Shown: positions 48,003-60,782 of the stretch, piece by piece
Layout of the letters: each line of letters starts with the position of its first letter
How positions within the stretch are numbered: the stretch's first letter is position 1
DNA from: Capillidium heterosporum
Taxonomy: Eukaryota > Entomophthoromycota > Entomophthoromycetes > Entomophthorales > Capillidiaceae
DNA: 64,000 bases
Assembly (NCBI GenBank): GCA_016630905.1
Contig: WBMQ01000008.1
Span: 930,001 to 994,000 of the forward strand
Direction: 5' to 3'
The notes under the pieces: generated by a model
The model's input: the letters and a program-made list of their open reading frames with translations, nothing else
What the model was told of the DNA's origin: nothing
The model's database searches: none
Position numbers and translations under genes: made by a program

Positions 48003-49017
48003 AGCTATGTTGGTTGATGTGCTAGTCGAATTCTCTTTACGATCAGCCTGTCATTTCTCTCTTAGTTCTATATTCTTCTAAAAACCTGGCTACTTTTGGT
48101 TTACTTTTTGTAGGTGTAATTTTCACTTAGTTTCAACGCGGTGGATTTCTGCATAATGTCTATGAGATGAACAAATCAAATTTTGCTAAATCATAGCTTT
48201 TATTAAAAGTGATCCAAATTTACGTAAATATTCCCACCCAAAAGCTAAGTTAGTTTAGATGGTTGTAGAACTGAGGAGATGGAGGCCGAAGTTGATGGGA
48301 CATATGTTTAGCCTAACTGAATGTAAAAGCGGCTACCAAGTCTTTCAACATTTGAAAAGCAAAGTATTGCCATTTACTATGTAGATAAAGTTGCTTAACT
48401 AAACAGGTGCATCGATATACTTGCAAAAGATAAAAATGGTAATAAGCATAAGTGTTCTTTAGATATCCTAGTATATCTTATATATTATGGTTCAACAATG
48501 GATGTAAAATAGATATACAGATACAAATAAACTTCAATAGTAAAATATGTGTTTAGAACTTTTATAATAGGTAAAGTCACTAATTGAATCGTATATAAGT
48601 TATATTAAACTCATCCAAATCAACTCTATAAACTAATACATAACTAAAAACAGAAACAAACTCTTTTATTAAATAGCTATAGGTAAAGTCATAGCTGATA
48701 ATAGGCTGTCTGTTGGACAATTTTTCAAAGCTTTGAAAAGGGAAGGGGAAGGTAGTGGCGTATCATCAGGATGGGTATGGGGCAATAAATAACAGAATGA
48801 ATTAAAAAGTGTAAAGGACAAAATCATTTAGAATTTAAATTTATAGAAAATACCCCAAACGTGTAGACGTTGGAGGTGAGTGATGGACGGAACAACGATG
48901 AAATTGTAAAAGTAGCAAGAGTTACCTGGGCTGAACAGTACCTCGACGTCAAATCTAGTAATAGGTGAGGCGACGTTACCGGGTAGGATGTTAAAATATA
49001 TAGGAGACTTTTTACAG
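48003..49017. other. Intergenic region
   Basis: About 1 kb between the FIT-family gene's start and the 3' end of CCR4, both read leftward. AT-rich, no gene. The 3' end of the CCR4 transcript probably lies here. Confidence 0.55.
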
Positions 49018-51212
49018 TCATTTGTTGGCCTTGGAGGGGACAGGGCCGTTGGGGTTGGGATAGTGCTTCTTCTGGTTGAAGGAGTGGGTCGAGGGTCCAG
49101 ACCCAGTGAGCTGGTTGGGACCGGAGCGTTGGGTCGTGTTGAACTGGGGGGCATTGAAGTTGATGGGCTTGGCCTTGAGCTTGAGTTCAACCACCAATGG
49201 AATGTGGTCCGATGGAAAGTGAGCATTGGGGAAGCCGACGTACTTGCTCAGGTAGTTGCGCTCGACGTTGGCCAGTAGCTTGCTGATGGTGAGGCAGGAT
49301 GGCGTGTACCATATGTAGTCGATCAATCCAGTGAAGGTGGGCGTGAAGTTGGTGAAACCCAAGCTGTCGCAGGCTGACTTCAGTCCCAACGTGTGCCGAA
49401 CTCCGTTCCGCGTAAAGTCTCCGTAGCTTCTCCCTGCGATGTCAGCGTGGTCAGATCCGAGCTCCCCCTTATCAAGGAAGGTGTGGACACCACTATCGGG
49501 CAGGGAGTTGAAATCACCACATACGAGAATGGGCAGCCGTTGGGTCGCAGTATGGTGCGGAGACTTTTTATTGTGTTGCTGGACAATCTTCTCAAGTTCT
49601 CCGGTGAGGATCGCCATTTGAACCACTTTTACATCGGCGTACTCGGGGTCCCAGTGGATATGTGCGTTCGCCATCAAGAGACGCTGTTTCTTCTCCTTTG
49701 TCTCGAACATAGTGATACCGGCAACGTTGTCCTTGTTCATAAATCGGTTGAAGATGTCGCTCGAGTTACTGTCCCCAGATTTGAAATCCTCTCGGTTGAT
49801 CACTGAATTAAACTCAAGTATTGAACTCTCAATGACAGAGAGCATTTTGGTCTTGTAGAAGGTGGCACAACCATCTACTGAAAGTCTTTCTTTCTCTGAC
49901 ATGGTCTTTGCGCGACTCTTGCACCAGTACAACCCTTCGTACTCATGTTTCTGTAAAACAGGCTTGAAGAAGGTTTCAAATTGGCCAGCTTCAATTTCCT
50001 ATGAGGTGTTAGCAATAACTTCTAACCATTTGAAATTACCTGTAAACAGACAATATCGGAGTTGCGAGAAATGATTTCATTAATTATTTTCTCTTTACGA
50101 TACTTCCAAGCAAGAGCATATGAAGGAGTGTAAGGATACTGTTGTTGGGTGGCATATTTTTCACTGAGAATGTTGTAGGTCATAACAGTGATTCGTTCTA
50201 TGATAGATGCATTTAGTAAAAATGATAAAGTTGGAAATATTACCTATGTTATCCTTATCCTCTTTATCGATATTGATCCAAATACGGGGCTGGGGATCCT
50301 CACCAACTAAGGGCAAAACAATAAGGTTAAAGCGGTGAAAGTAGCATTTAAATTACTATCCATGTTGTCACGTAGGTAGGAGATGAGTCCCAAGGTACCA
50401 TCGGCCAGCAGACGCTCACGGATCTTCTCGGTGAGCGGGTTACCCTCAAGCCCAAAGTACTCCAGACGGAACAATGACCCGAGTCCACCAGGCAGGTGAG
50501 TGATGGAGTTGTCAAAGAGCAGGAGTTCACGTAGGTTAATGAGGAGACCCAACTCGGGAGGCACCTGAACCAAGTTGTTGGCGCTGAGGTCGAGCTTCTG
50601 CAGGTTACGCAATTGGCATATCTCTGGGGGCAGGAAGTCGAGGGCGTTGTAGGCGAGGTACAGGGTAGTCAGGAACTCGTACTGGAAAAGTTGAGGGCTG
50701 AGGGACTTCAGGCGCATTCCACTCATATCTAAGGATACCCACTGGTCGGCATCTTCCCGGTAAGTGTTGCGGCCTAAGGATTTCGATGCTGCGAAGGGTC
50801 CCTTGGATATTTGGTACTGTTGGTACATTGCTAAAAGCTTCTGTTGGTGTGGGGTTATCATTCCATTCATCTTGTTAGTAATGTGGGACATGGTGTTGGT
50901 GTGAGGTTGATGGAGTTGAGATCTTCCTTCATTGAGGGCAGAACTGAGGCTGTTGGTACTCATAGGGTTGTATCCGATACCTATAGGCTTTTGGTGGCCC
51001 ATATAGCGCTGATTCATTGGTACATACATGTTCTGCTGTACTGGGTAACCGATACTACCATTCGGGACACCAGGTGAAGAGATACCTTGGCTAAGATTCA
51101 TTTGGTGCATACCTTGGGGGCTAAGGCCTGGGTTATACATCATATAGTGTGGAATGTTATAAGGCTGCCCCCCAGGAGGGAAGCCATTCATGAGATTGTC
51201 TTTATCGTTCAT
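49018..51212 (-). CDS. CCR4: CCR4, catalytic deadenylase of the CCR4-NOT complex
   Basis: Shortens mRNA poly(A) tails. Exons 51212-50357, 50306-50244, 50197-50040 and 49998-49018 give 685 residues. Residues 1-150 are Met/Gln/Asn/Pro-rich. Five or so leucine-rich repeats follow (LTTLYLAYNALDFLPPEI, LQKLDLSANNLVQVPPEL), the CAF1-binding part. Then comes the EEP nuclease domain: ITVMTYNILSEKYA, IVCLQEIE (Mg-binding Glu), ANAHIHWDPEYADVK, VCGDFNSLPDSGV, GLIDYIWYT and FPSDHIPLV (catalytic His). All expected catalytic motifs are present. The C-terminal 40 residues are Asn/Ser/Pro-rich and go beyond the yeast end. A probable 5'-leader intron (acceptor near 51216) precedes the ATG. Confidence 0.96.
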
Positions 51213-53713
51213 TCCCTATTTTGATTAAAAATAACGCATTTAAATTATTTACCTAATAAGTAATCGGTATTGAAGGAATCGACAGTGAGTATTATATTAA
51301 ATTTGACTATAAAAATAGAAAAATTAGTATATGTTATATTGCTTTCTAGAAAATAGTTTAACTAAAAGAGTGGGGTAGGAAAACAGGGTGTGAAAGAAAA
51401 GCAATATAAAGGCAAAATGAACTGGTTTGAATTGCTTGAAAGTGCAGTAAACTACAATTTCAATACCAAGATGAAAGGTTTGGTAGGCGCGTAAAATGGG
51501 ATCGTCCAAGATAAAAATAATCATGCAGTTAAATGTAAGCTACCAGTTTGCCGGGGTATCGTTACTTTCGAAAATACAATAGATGCTCAGGTCCATCCTT
51601 TCGAACAAAAAGAAAATAAATTTACCCCATACTCCAAATAATTAAAGTTAAACTATGGACACACCGTTTGCAAAAAGATCTATTTTCGACTTACATTTAA
51701 TATTGGTATGGTTGATATATCTTATAAAATTTTCAAGTCAGGTCTGAAGTAGCTATAGATAAAGCAATTTCAAATTTGTGGGTATGGGCCAGTTACCCAA
51801 TAGAATGACCAAGTCCATGAAATTGGGTTGAGGTAAGGCGGCTAATTATTTGCTAAAAAACGTGAATTTAGTTATGCTTTGTCCAATAAGTTGATGATAT
51901 TTGCGTAATTGAATTGGGAGGAAAATCACTTAAAGCACAGGAAAATTAGTTAAAACTGGTTAGCTAAATGCTTAGCAACCTTAGGATGCACCTTTAAAGC
52001 TTAGAAATCAATACTTTTAGCTATGAATTGTAGAAAATCAGTACGATGCTGGTATACGAGTTTCTGTGTAGGTGCTTCGGAAGGTCCCATCTCTTTACTA
52101 TTGGACATAGTTTCTATTTTTTAGAAATAGAGCACTTGGATTCGGAGGTTCTCCCGATTTCCAGAGGCAAAAGAAATTCGGTTTACAAAGTGGGATATTT
52201 TCGAAGTTACTGGCATCCTTCCTTTCTAACCTTTTAGCCTATTTCTGTGTTTCTAAGAAAAAAGATAGCGATAAAATAGGGATGTGTAGTATATCTTGAA
52301 AGAGATATATATAAATCCTGCCTACTATAAATTAGAGTTTCTAGTATGAATATATAAATAGTGAATATAGAACATGAAAGTTGAGCAAGTACCAGATTAT
52401 AGTGAAGTGGCCTTCAAAATAGATACAAATTAGCTCAAGTATATAAAAGTTTGGATAAGATCCCCATCTTAAATAGATACTTTTCTACAAATAGAATTAC
52501 AGAGCTATATAAACTAGATAAAGAACCTATGGAGATGTGGCTTGAATAAAAGCAAGGACTTTGGATATCAAATATTAGTATATCCATTTTTCGGTGTAAA
52601 AAGAAAGTATTAACCAAATAAGATATACCACTGAATTGATAGGAGGTGAGTTAAGTCAAATTTAGGAGGTACTAAGAAGGTTCTTAATAAAGGTAGGTGA
52701 GCAAACTTGATCAGGAATGTACCCCAAGGTAGTACTTCTGAAGCACCTTTTACCTAGTGTAATCAAAAAGTAATATGAATGATTGCTGGAACCGAGTGTC
52801 AGATTCTGGGAGTAAATTTGGATAGTATAAATATATGGATAATTTGTAAATGTGCATGTTAAGTATAGTGCTTGTGACGAGGAAGTACCTTCAGGAGTTT
52901 GTCAAGAAAACCGATCAAGGGTACAATCGGTATGTCAATTTGGTGAGTTACCAATCCAAGAGATTTCATTTTCTTGGGTTACAGACCATCTAAAATAGCA
53001 GTGTACAAAATCCAGAATTGGCTGCATTATCCAGGATTATACAAGTCGTTGCTTCATACAACTTTAGAAAATAGTTCCATTTTCTAGGACTACTTACATT
53101 TAAACGATATGCATGAGCTAGGATGCACTCATCCAACCTATTTCCAGTATTTCAGTAGAATGCTGATACATTGGTTATCGTATAAAACCTATACTTATAG
53201 TTAGGTGAATTTCGGATTATTTACTTTAGTCCGATAAAAATAACAATAAAAACGATTGGTAGTCCAAAGCTTTGGAAGGTAGCTAGCTTTAGTAATGATG
53301 GCAAATACTGGACATTGGTAAAGGTATCCAAAGTTGATGCAAGCTAACAATTCGAATACATTGAAAGGAGTCTCGTCTATCAAAAAAACTGAACCACTAT
53401 TGATACTAGTAGCACGATTTAGCTACTTTTCTCGCCATCTTACTGTGGGATTTGAGTAGAATACTTACATTCAATATAAACAGTAATTTAAAACGAACTA
53501 CTACTAGCAGCCAAAATTTATTTGAGTCCAACTTATAAATATAATAGGTTAGTGGATAAAGTATTCGATAAAAACTATGGCAAGTCATCAAGCTTATTGG
53601 TATATCTTCAAAATACACTACATTCAATATAACATGTATTTAAACTAAAACTAACAAAAATATGAAAATATTTAATATATTCGATGGATTAAAACAATTA
53701 GTATAAATAAAGC
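51213..53713. other. Long intergenic region
   Basis: About 2.5 kb between CCR4 and the SPRY array, AT-rich. Short frames at 51324-51524, 52046-52237, 53201-53383 and 53406-53627 have no recognisable features. I see no gene here. Confidence 0.5.
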
Positions 53714-54744
53714 TTAGGGTCTAGCCGTAGTCGTTGTCGTTGTCGAAGGTGGTGTATAGTCAGGCACCCTTTCATTATCTACCCGTTCAAGTTGTGACAA
53801 GTCGTAAACCGGTATCACCAAATCATTCCCCCCTTCAACGCCATAGGTAGGAGGTAGTTCGATGATGCCATTCCTTGGTGAAATGCCCATGTTGTTCAAA
53901 TTGGCAGTTCTATATAAAAAGTCATTCTGACCGAAATTGAAGTAGATTTGGCAGGGGCCAGTAGCGTGCAAGGTAGGGGTCAGATCCAAGTCCCCATTAA
54001 CGTTAGCTTTGGGTACGAACTTGTACGACTTGACGGTAAGGCCGTTGCGTATAAAAGTCACTTGATAGCTCTTCAAGGAACCTATGATACCGGTTAGGGA
54101 GAGTAAACACCCTACACAATCACCACTACGTAGGGATACGGTATCTTCCCAACTTATGACAGTACCATTCAGGTAGACTTTACCGTCATTGGCATCTATG
54201 GACACACTTCCACTGTTAAAGCCTAAATTGAATTAGTAAGTGGGTATATAAAGATAGGTTTACCTGGTATGAAAGCAGGGTCTTCGTTAGGGCTGGCAAG
54301 ACCAACATACAAGTTGGAGTTCGGGTCGAGGTCCATAAGCTTGACTTCAAAGTAGCACCTCCCGTTTCGGTTTAAGGCGTGGGCTATGGTGTCGTTGGCT
54401 TGTATAGTACATTGTTGAACAAAAATCAAACTATCTTCTCCTTGGCTTAGCACTCGATCTACCAAATTTAAAGTGATTGGAAATGTGTACTTGATACTGG
54501 TGTAAGGTTCGAGGTCTCCACCTGCTGTCTGTGGATTTACTTGGCCTTCTTGATTGTTTGGTTTCCCATTTTTACCGTACCTTATACGATTGAAAATCTG
54601 ATGTAGGATCAGGCCAACTATAACTACAATTAAAATGAGGGATGGGGTACTTACACCCCCTCTACCTTTATTGAACACAAAGTACTCGACTAAAAGTGGG
54701 ATACATAGTAAGAATATTATTAGGAAGAAGCGCTGGTTCTCCAT
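53714..54744 (-). CDS. SPRY-domain membrane protein with PPxY motif (SSH4/EAR1-like), array copy A
   Basis: The only undamaged copy of the array, with exons 54744-54264 and 54222-53714 (329 residues). MENQRFF leads into two hydrophobic segments (about residues 6-24 and 30-47), a short linker, then a SPRY/B30.2 fold (CYFEVKLMDLDPNSNLYVGLAS, DANDGKVYLNG, GDCVGCLLSL, VTFIRNGLTV, LHATGPCQIYFNFG). ELPPTYG near residue 284 supplies a PPxY motif for WW domains. An N-terminal membrane anchor, SPRY domain and PPxY is the architecture of Ssh4/Ear1, vacuolar/endosomal adaptors that recruit the Rsp5/NEDD4 ubiquitin ligase to cargo. The role here is inferred from that architecture. The tail is Thr-rich. 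The ATG at 54744 is preferred over 54795 because MEN is shared with copy B. Confidence 0.85.
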
Positions 54745-55890
54745 AGATGTTGAAAATGTATAAAATAAAAAGGTGAAAAAATTGAAGCAAGTCAACTTCT
54801 TAAATATCTGTTCCTACTTGTATCATAACGCGTTCTAAACAAACTCCGAACAATTGCCGATTTCCAAATTTGGGATCAGCTGACCTTCTAAATGGAAGCT
54901 TTTGTAGAATGAAACCTGCTCAAACCTTGCCTGGATTTAAGCTATAAACATTTTTCAAAGTGGATGACAAGGTATGGATAATTAATTTCTACGTTTCACC
55001 ATCCTTACCAGATAGAGAGGCTAAAATAGGATAGAAGGTTATGCTTCGTTAGACACCAAATTGCCAAATGTATATCTAGGTACATTGCTGTTTCAGCGCC
55101 TTCTCGGAGAAAAATTGAAGCTCCCCTATCTTCAAGCTCTTGGCAAAATTATTCAATTTTGGGCGGCCAAAATTTCAAATCAGGACCTATTCTCAAGAAA
55201 ATAATGCCTATTGTTGCAACTGATTGGATAATACAAGTATTTGATTACAAATCGGCAAACAGACCAATTTGGAGACTGAACTTCAATACCACCAACTTCT
55301 TTACAACACCACGGGCTTTGAAATGTCAATACGGCGAGCAGGCTCTACTCCGAAAGGCTAAAATACAAGCAAGTTAATTATTATTGCCAATAAAGTAAGC
55401 ATAAATGGTTTATAGTTTTAATAGTTACGGTTACATTTTGACAATCTTACCAAGTTTAACTTTTGGTTTCACATTTAAAACAGAGGGCAGTATAGCTGTA
55501 TGTCAATAATAAAGTATTTATTACAAGTCTTACCTACTTAGCTAGACTGGTTTTAGTATTACAGCTCGCAGGTATTTGGAGTGAGTATTTACAAAGGTGG
55601 CTTTAATGAAAATTGCAATTGAAAGTGAAATTAAATGACTATAAGTTGACGAAGGAAAATAAAGATATGGTCTTAGCCATGTACCAATTAATAATAGCAT
55701 GGAATAGTTCGCCACCTCAATCTATAATGAAATCCAACATGGCTTATAGGGTGTAACTGAATAAAGACTACTTGGAATACACAGTTTATTTACAATCCCA
55801 TTATAATATTTGTAATAAAAACAAATGCACTAAAATCATTCAAGTAAATATTAATTTTGCAGGTTCATAGCCCAACTAAAACATATAAAG
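54745..55890. other. Inter-copy spacer of the SPRY array
   Basis: Contains the promoter of copy A and a rightward open-frame fragment (see 55159-55377) that is repeated in the next spacer. The rest is AT-rich and featureless. Confidence 0.55.
55159..55377 (+). pseudogene. Rightward ORF fragment duplicated within the array, member 1
   Basis: The translated segment (PIVATDWIIQVF, then RPIWRLNFNTTNFF and PRALK) aligns with the fragment at 57313-57579 (QIVATDWIVF, KVLWHQSFDTNGLL, PYELR). I do not recognise the family. It lies upstream of copy A on the opposite strand, was duplicated with the SPRY unit, and looks incomplete: no clear start, no splice sites and no full domain. Confidence 0.45.
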
Positions 55891-56902
55891 TCATACTCTA
55901 GCTACAGGCGGTGTATACTCGGGCACGCTTTCATCTACTACTTGAGCAAGTTGTGATATTTCATAGGCTGGTACCACCAAATCGTTTCTCTCTTCAACTC
56001 CATAAGTGGGGGGCGGTTCAACAGCCAAATGCCTGGGTGAAATCCCCATGTTGTTCAAATTAGCTGGCCTATACAGAAACTCGCTTTGACCGAAGTTGAA
56101 GTAAATTTGGCAGGGACCAGTAGTGTGCAAAGTAGGGGTTAAATCCAAATCCCCGTTGGCTTTAATTTTGGGTACAATCTTGTACGACTTGATGGTAAGA
56201 CCGTTGCGTATAAAAGTCACTTGATAGCTCTTCAAGGAAACTATGTTGCCAGTTAGGGAAAGTAAACATCCTACACAATCGCCATTATGTAAAGGTAGGG
56301 CATCTTCCCAACTTATGATGGTACCATTTAGATAGACTTTACCGTCGTTGGCATCTATGGACACACTTCCACTGTTAAAGCCTAAATTGAATTAGTGAGT
56401 GGGTATATAAAGATAGGTTTACCTGGTATGAAAGCAGGGTCTTCGTTAGGGCTGGCAAGACCAACATACAAGTTGGAGTTCGGGTCGAGGTCCATAAACT
56501 TGACTTCAAAGTAGCACCTCCCGTTTCGATTTAAGGCGTGGGCTATGGTGTCGTTGGCTTGTATAGTACATTGTTGAACAAAAATCAAACTATCTTCTCC
56601 TTGGCTTAGCACTCGATCTATCAACTTTAAAGTGATTGGAAACGTATACTTGGCATAGGTGTGAGGTTCAGGAGATACAACTACGACCCCTCGGTCCATT
56701 TGATCTCCTTGGATGCTCGGTTTTCCATTTTTACCGTACCTTAAAAAGCTATAAATCTGATGTAGGATCAACATGGCTATAATTGCGATTAGGATTAAGG
56801 ATATGACAGTCAATCTTTGGTACCCAAGTTGAACACCAAATACTCAAACATGAACAAGAGGCATAGTAGGAATAATATTATAAAGAAGTTTCTGTTCTCC
56901 AT
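55891..56902 (-). pseudogene. SPRY/PPxY membrane protein, array copy B (one frame break)
   Basis: Very close to copy A, including intron position (56422-56382) and PPTYG. Exon 2 (56381-55891) is intact. In exon 1, ATG 56902 opens MENRNFFIILFLLCLLFMFE and then reaches TGA soon after FNLGTKD. The family sequence resumes one frame back (-1 or +2) near 56818 with TVISLILIAIIAMLILHQIY. Thus the break lies between the two membrane segments and separates the anchor from the SPRY domain. The SPRY part is otherwise nearly identical to copy A, so duplication was recent. Confidence 0.8.
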
Positions 56903-58026
56903 AGTTATTAAAAGTATACTGAATGTAAAGTTAAATGAAGTTGAGCGAAGCTGCCTTCTTAAATATATATTCCTACTTGTGATAGCATCTTCTAAACAAG
57001 CTTTAGAAGATTACCAATTTTTTAATTTGGGACCAGTTATCCTTCTTGATGGAAGTTTTTGATGGCTTTAAACTGATTCAAATTTAAGAATAGATCTAGT
57101 CTCAGCATTTTCAAGGCAAAATAGGAAGGTATGTTCATTAGTTTTATGTCTCGCTACCTTTGCTAGACAAATGTGCTAAAATAAAAGGAAAGATTATGCT
57201 ATGCTGAGTTTCAAATTGCTAAATGGTCTTTTAAGTGCACCATGATTGACATCTCAACGTCTTGAAGTTAAAAATTCTCAACTAAAAAGTCTTGGCAAAA
57301 ATGTTGGCTTGAGTGTCAAATCTATTTTCAGCTATTCTCAGGCCAACAATGCAAATTGTTGCGACCGATTGGATAGTCTTTAAAGCACTGATAACATTTG
57401 ACGGGAAGGTACTCTGGCATCAAAGTTTCGATACCAACGGCCTCCTTATACAGCCGTACGAACTTAGAAATGGTGATATAATAGCACAGATTCTAGACCA
57501 AAGGACCGAAGCAATTGGAACAGCTGCCGTTATCAGGTTTAATAATTACAACTATAGGTGTTATATACATATATGGTGATTAACTCCTATACTTTAAGTT
57601 TCGTATTTATAAAGGAAGATTGTATAGTTGTATGCTAATAAAAAGCGCGTAGTAAAAGATCTTATATATCTACTCTAGATTATAAATTTTAGCCTACAGC
57701 TTTACTATAGCAGTTTGTATTCGTTTGAGTCAATAAAAACCTACAAAGGGAGGTTTAAATATTGCTACTGAAATATTGTATGTACTTATAAGATGACAAG
57801 AGAATAAATATATGGATTTAGTCATGTACCGATTGATGGCCCCATAAAATATTTCAATATTCTGACTTACAACAAAACTCAACCCAACTTGAGCATAATT
57901 GGATAAAAGTTTGCTTGAAACCTATACTTAGCAACCCTATCTTATTGATGCATAGTAAAAATACTAAAGCCATTTAATATATATGATAATTTAGCAGGTT
58001 CATAACCCAGCTAATAGTATCTAAAA
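56903..58026. other. Inter-copy spacer of the SPRY array
   Basis: Same organisation as the spacer at 54745-55890: promoter side of copy B, then a rightward ORF fragment at 57313-57579, then AT-rich DNA up to copy C's stop. Confidence 0.55.
57313..57579 (+). pseudogene. Rightward ORF fragment duplicated within the array, member 2
   Basis: An 88-residue frame, longer and better preserved than member 1. It has ATDWIVFKALITFDGKVLWH, DTNGLLIQPYELRNGDIIAQ, ILDQRTEAIGTAAVIRF. The alternating hydrophobic pattern suggests a beta-rich domain. I do not recognise it. It ends abruptly, so it is likely a fragment of a gene co-duplicated with the SPRY units. Confidence 0.5.
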
Positions 58027-59048
58027 TTACATTCTAACTGTAGGTGGTGTGTATTCGGGAACTGACTCATTTTGCAATGGACTTCCTAACTCAAAACTGT
58101 TGCTATCAGTTGGTACTATCAGTCCATTTTCCCCGTAGTTAGGAGGTAGTTCAATCGCACCGTTCCTGGGTGCTATACCTAGATTATTGAGGTTTGCCGG
58201 TCGATATTGGAAGGGATCCTTACCAAAGTTAAAACTTATCTGGCAGGGCCCCGTAGCATGTATTGTTGGTATCAGATCGACAGTGCCGTTGGCATCGACT
58301 TTAGGTACGAACTTGAAGGATTGGATTGTAAGCCCATTACGAACGAAGGTAATTTGATAGTGTTTCAACCGATGGCTTGAGTTGGTGATTGTCAATAGAC
58401 AACCTAGATAGTCTCCACTACGTAAAATGAAAGGGTCTTCCCAACCTACCGTTTGGTTGTTGACAAACACTTTACCTTCGTTGGCATCGACTGAAGCACT
58501 TCCATCGATAAAGCCTAGATTTTTAAAATTAAAGTTAATAGTTGATGGCATTTTGCTAAAGTTTACCTGGGATGAAAGTTACATCTGGGTTAGAGCTGGC
58601 TAAACCTACGAACAGGTTGGTACCTTCTTCAAAGTACAATAGCTTGACTTCGTAATAACATTTACCGTTTCGATTTAGAGCTTTGCCTATCGTTTCATTA
58701 GCTTGAATCGTACACGGTTGCACAAAGACTAAGCTGTCATCTCCTTGGCTTAGTGCTTTATCTACCAAACTTAAAGTTATCGGGAAGGTATATCGAGCAT
58801 CTAAATTGAATTCAGTTGATCCTATGCCCATATCGCTGTGAGTCACTTGAGTAGCTTCTTGAACAGCTCGACCGTGATTCCTTATGTGGCTGTAGACTTG
58901 GTTAGCTATTAATATTACTATGAATGCGGTTAAGAAGAAGGTGGTGGTACTGAACCCAGTGGTTGAACCAGATACTTTCCACTATTATTGGGACGCATAG
59001 GATGAGTATTAAGAGGAGGAAGAGTTTATTCCCTAGTTGAAAGCCCAT
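58027..59048 (-). pseudogene. SPRY/PPxY membrane protein, array copy C (one +1 frame break)
   Basis: A more divergent copy with exons 59048-58567 and 58514-58027. ATG 59048 opens MGFQLGNKLFLLLILILCVP. After GTG-GAA-AGT-A (58982-58973) the family sequence continues in the +1 frame (VSGSTTGFS..., second membrane segment, then RYTFPITLSLVDKALSQ). Without a change, translation ends about 25 residues later. The SPRY domain (CYYEVKLLYFEEGTNLFVGLA, ANEGKVFVNN, RNGLTIQSF) and PPNYGENG (PPxY) are intact. Divergence from A and B at many sites but with a preserved SPRY frame suggests selection lasted well after duplication. Confidence 0.8.
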
Positions 59049-60782
59049 ACGCATCTTTTAGAAGCTTCAGGTTGAATAAGATGTTAATTATAGGTGTCGA
59101 AGTTGCAAAGATATTTAAGAGTTCCAAAAACTTGATTGTAGTCTGCTATGGTATACTTTAGGGCTATTGCCTGAACTAAGACTTATATACTGGCTCTGCT
59201 ATTTTTTTGTGTTGTGCTGCTATAAATTGATACTTTCAAATCTCAGTCCTCGCTTGAACAAAGTTGGAGACCAAAGTCAAACTTTTCGGCAGTATTAAAC
59301 CCCAAAATTACAAAGGACGACGTACTGTTGTTAAACTTTAGAACTTTCCAGCTGAAATATCCTGCCATCAACCAAACACTCTAATTGCCAAAGCTACTTT
59401 TATATTGATGTACTAAATTGAAAAACTTCCTATCCAGATCTAATTTTTACAAGCTCATCAAAGTGATGAAACTGCTCTAGTCCAAAAAAAGTCCTACAAG
59501 CTTTAAATTATACTGTTCATATATACTTGGAAAAATTTACATTTGAGTTATATAAAATTGCTTTAATTTTATAAACCAGGTAGCATAAGAATTGTAGGGC
59601 TTTATTTGGACCAGAGTAGCGCACAATTTATAAAATCATTAATATCAAATGGTTGCTGAGAGTATTCAAACTTAATTGGACAGACTTTGAATAAAGCAGA
59701 CACCAGCCAGTTTGCTATAAGTTCCACTTTAAGCTTCATGCTTTAATGGTTTTAGAATTGAAAGAACCTAGGAAGTATAACACCACGTTCCATTCAAGAA
59801 AGCTACCACATAATAGCTGTAAATAACGAGCAAACATGGTAATTTTATCAAGATTAAGATTAACCTTTCTATTAAATTAAATTTCAACAAATAAACTAAA
59901 ATATAATTTACAGTTCACTACATTTCGAAATAGATGAAGGTAGGGTAGAACTTTGTTCCCTCTAGTGCAGAGTGTAAGCCTACATTTGTTTATATAGCTA
60001 ATTTTAATAGGACTTTTTAATATATTTTTAAAATGTAGTATAGATAACCAGAGATATTGAAGGATGAATCTGGAAATTGATAATTGAAAGCAGCTGTACA
60101 TGTTCAACATTCTAATCAACATCGAATTGAATTTAATTTACTGGAATTTTGCCATTTATTTGACTTGAATTTAGATGCTGAGCCAATATAAAATGAGTCT
60201 TTGATACATATATATCAACTATGTATTGATCAACATTCTTTTAAAATCTCAAATAAGCGTTTAGAATTTAAATGTTTTTGGAGCTATAAACCAACTTTTA
60301 ATTACACTTTCAGATTAGTTTCAAAGGGTATATATTGTCATATTTTCATACCTGCTTTATTTAATAATGAGCTATTATGGTACATTTAAGAGCTTATACG
60401 GTATCTTAATTTAAACAGCTTTCGCCGTATATAGTGTGAAAAATACAAACATAAAGCATTATTTGGCAATCTTAAACTCCAATACTCTTATTTTTTGAAT
60501 GGTATTATGGTACCTACACAGATTCAGCTTTAGTTATCAGCTTACAATAGCATTCACTATTTTCAAACTTTAGTCTCAATGCGAGATCTGATGATAAGCA
60601 GCTTCTTATCGACTACAACTACCACCAAACAAACCCATACAATCCCCAAAACTCGGCCGAGTAGAAATACACTTTAAAAGCTTTAATTTGAAAATAATAT
60701 CTACTTGCACACTTGTTAGATATATAAATCTTTAATGTATAACATAGCCTAATAGGCTCATAGATATAGTGGCATATATAAA
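59049..60782. other. Inter-copy spacer of the SPRY array
   Basis: About 1.7 kb, longer than the other spacers. I do not see a convincing third ATDWI-type fragment. AT-rich, no other features. Confidence 0.5.
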
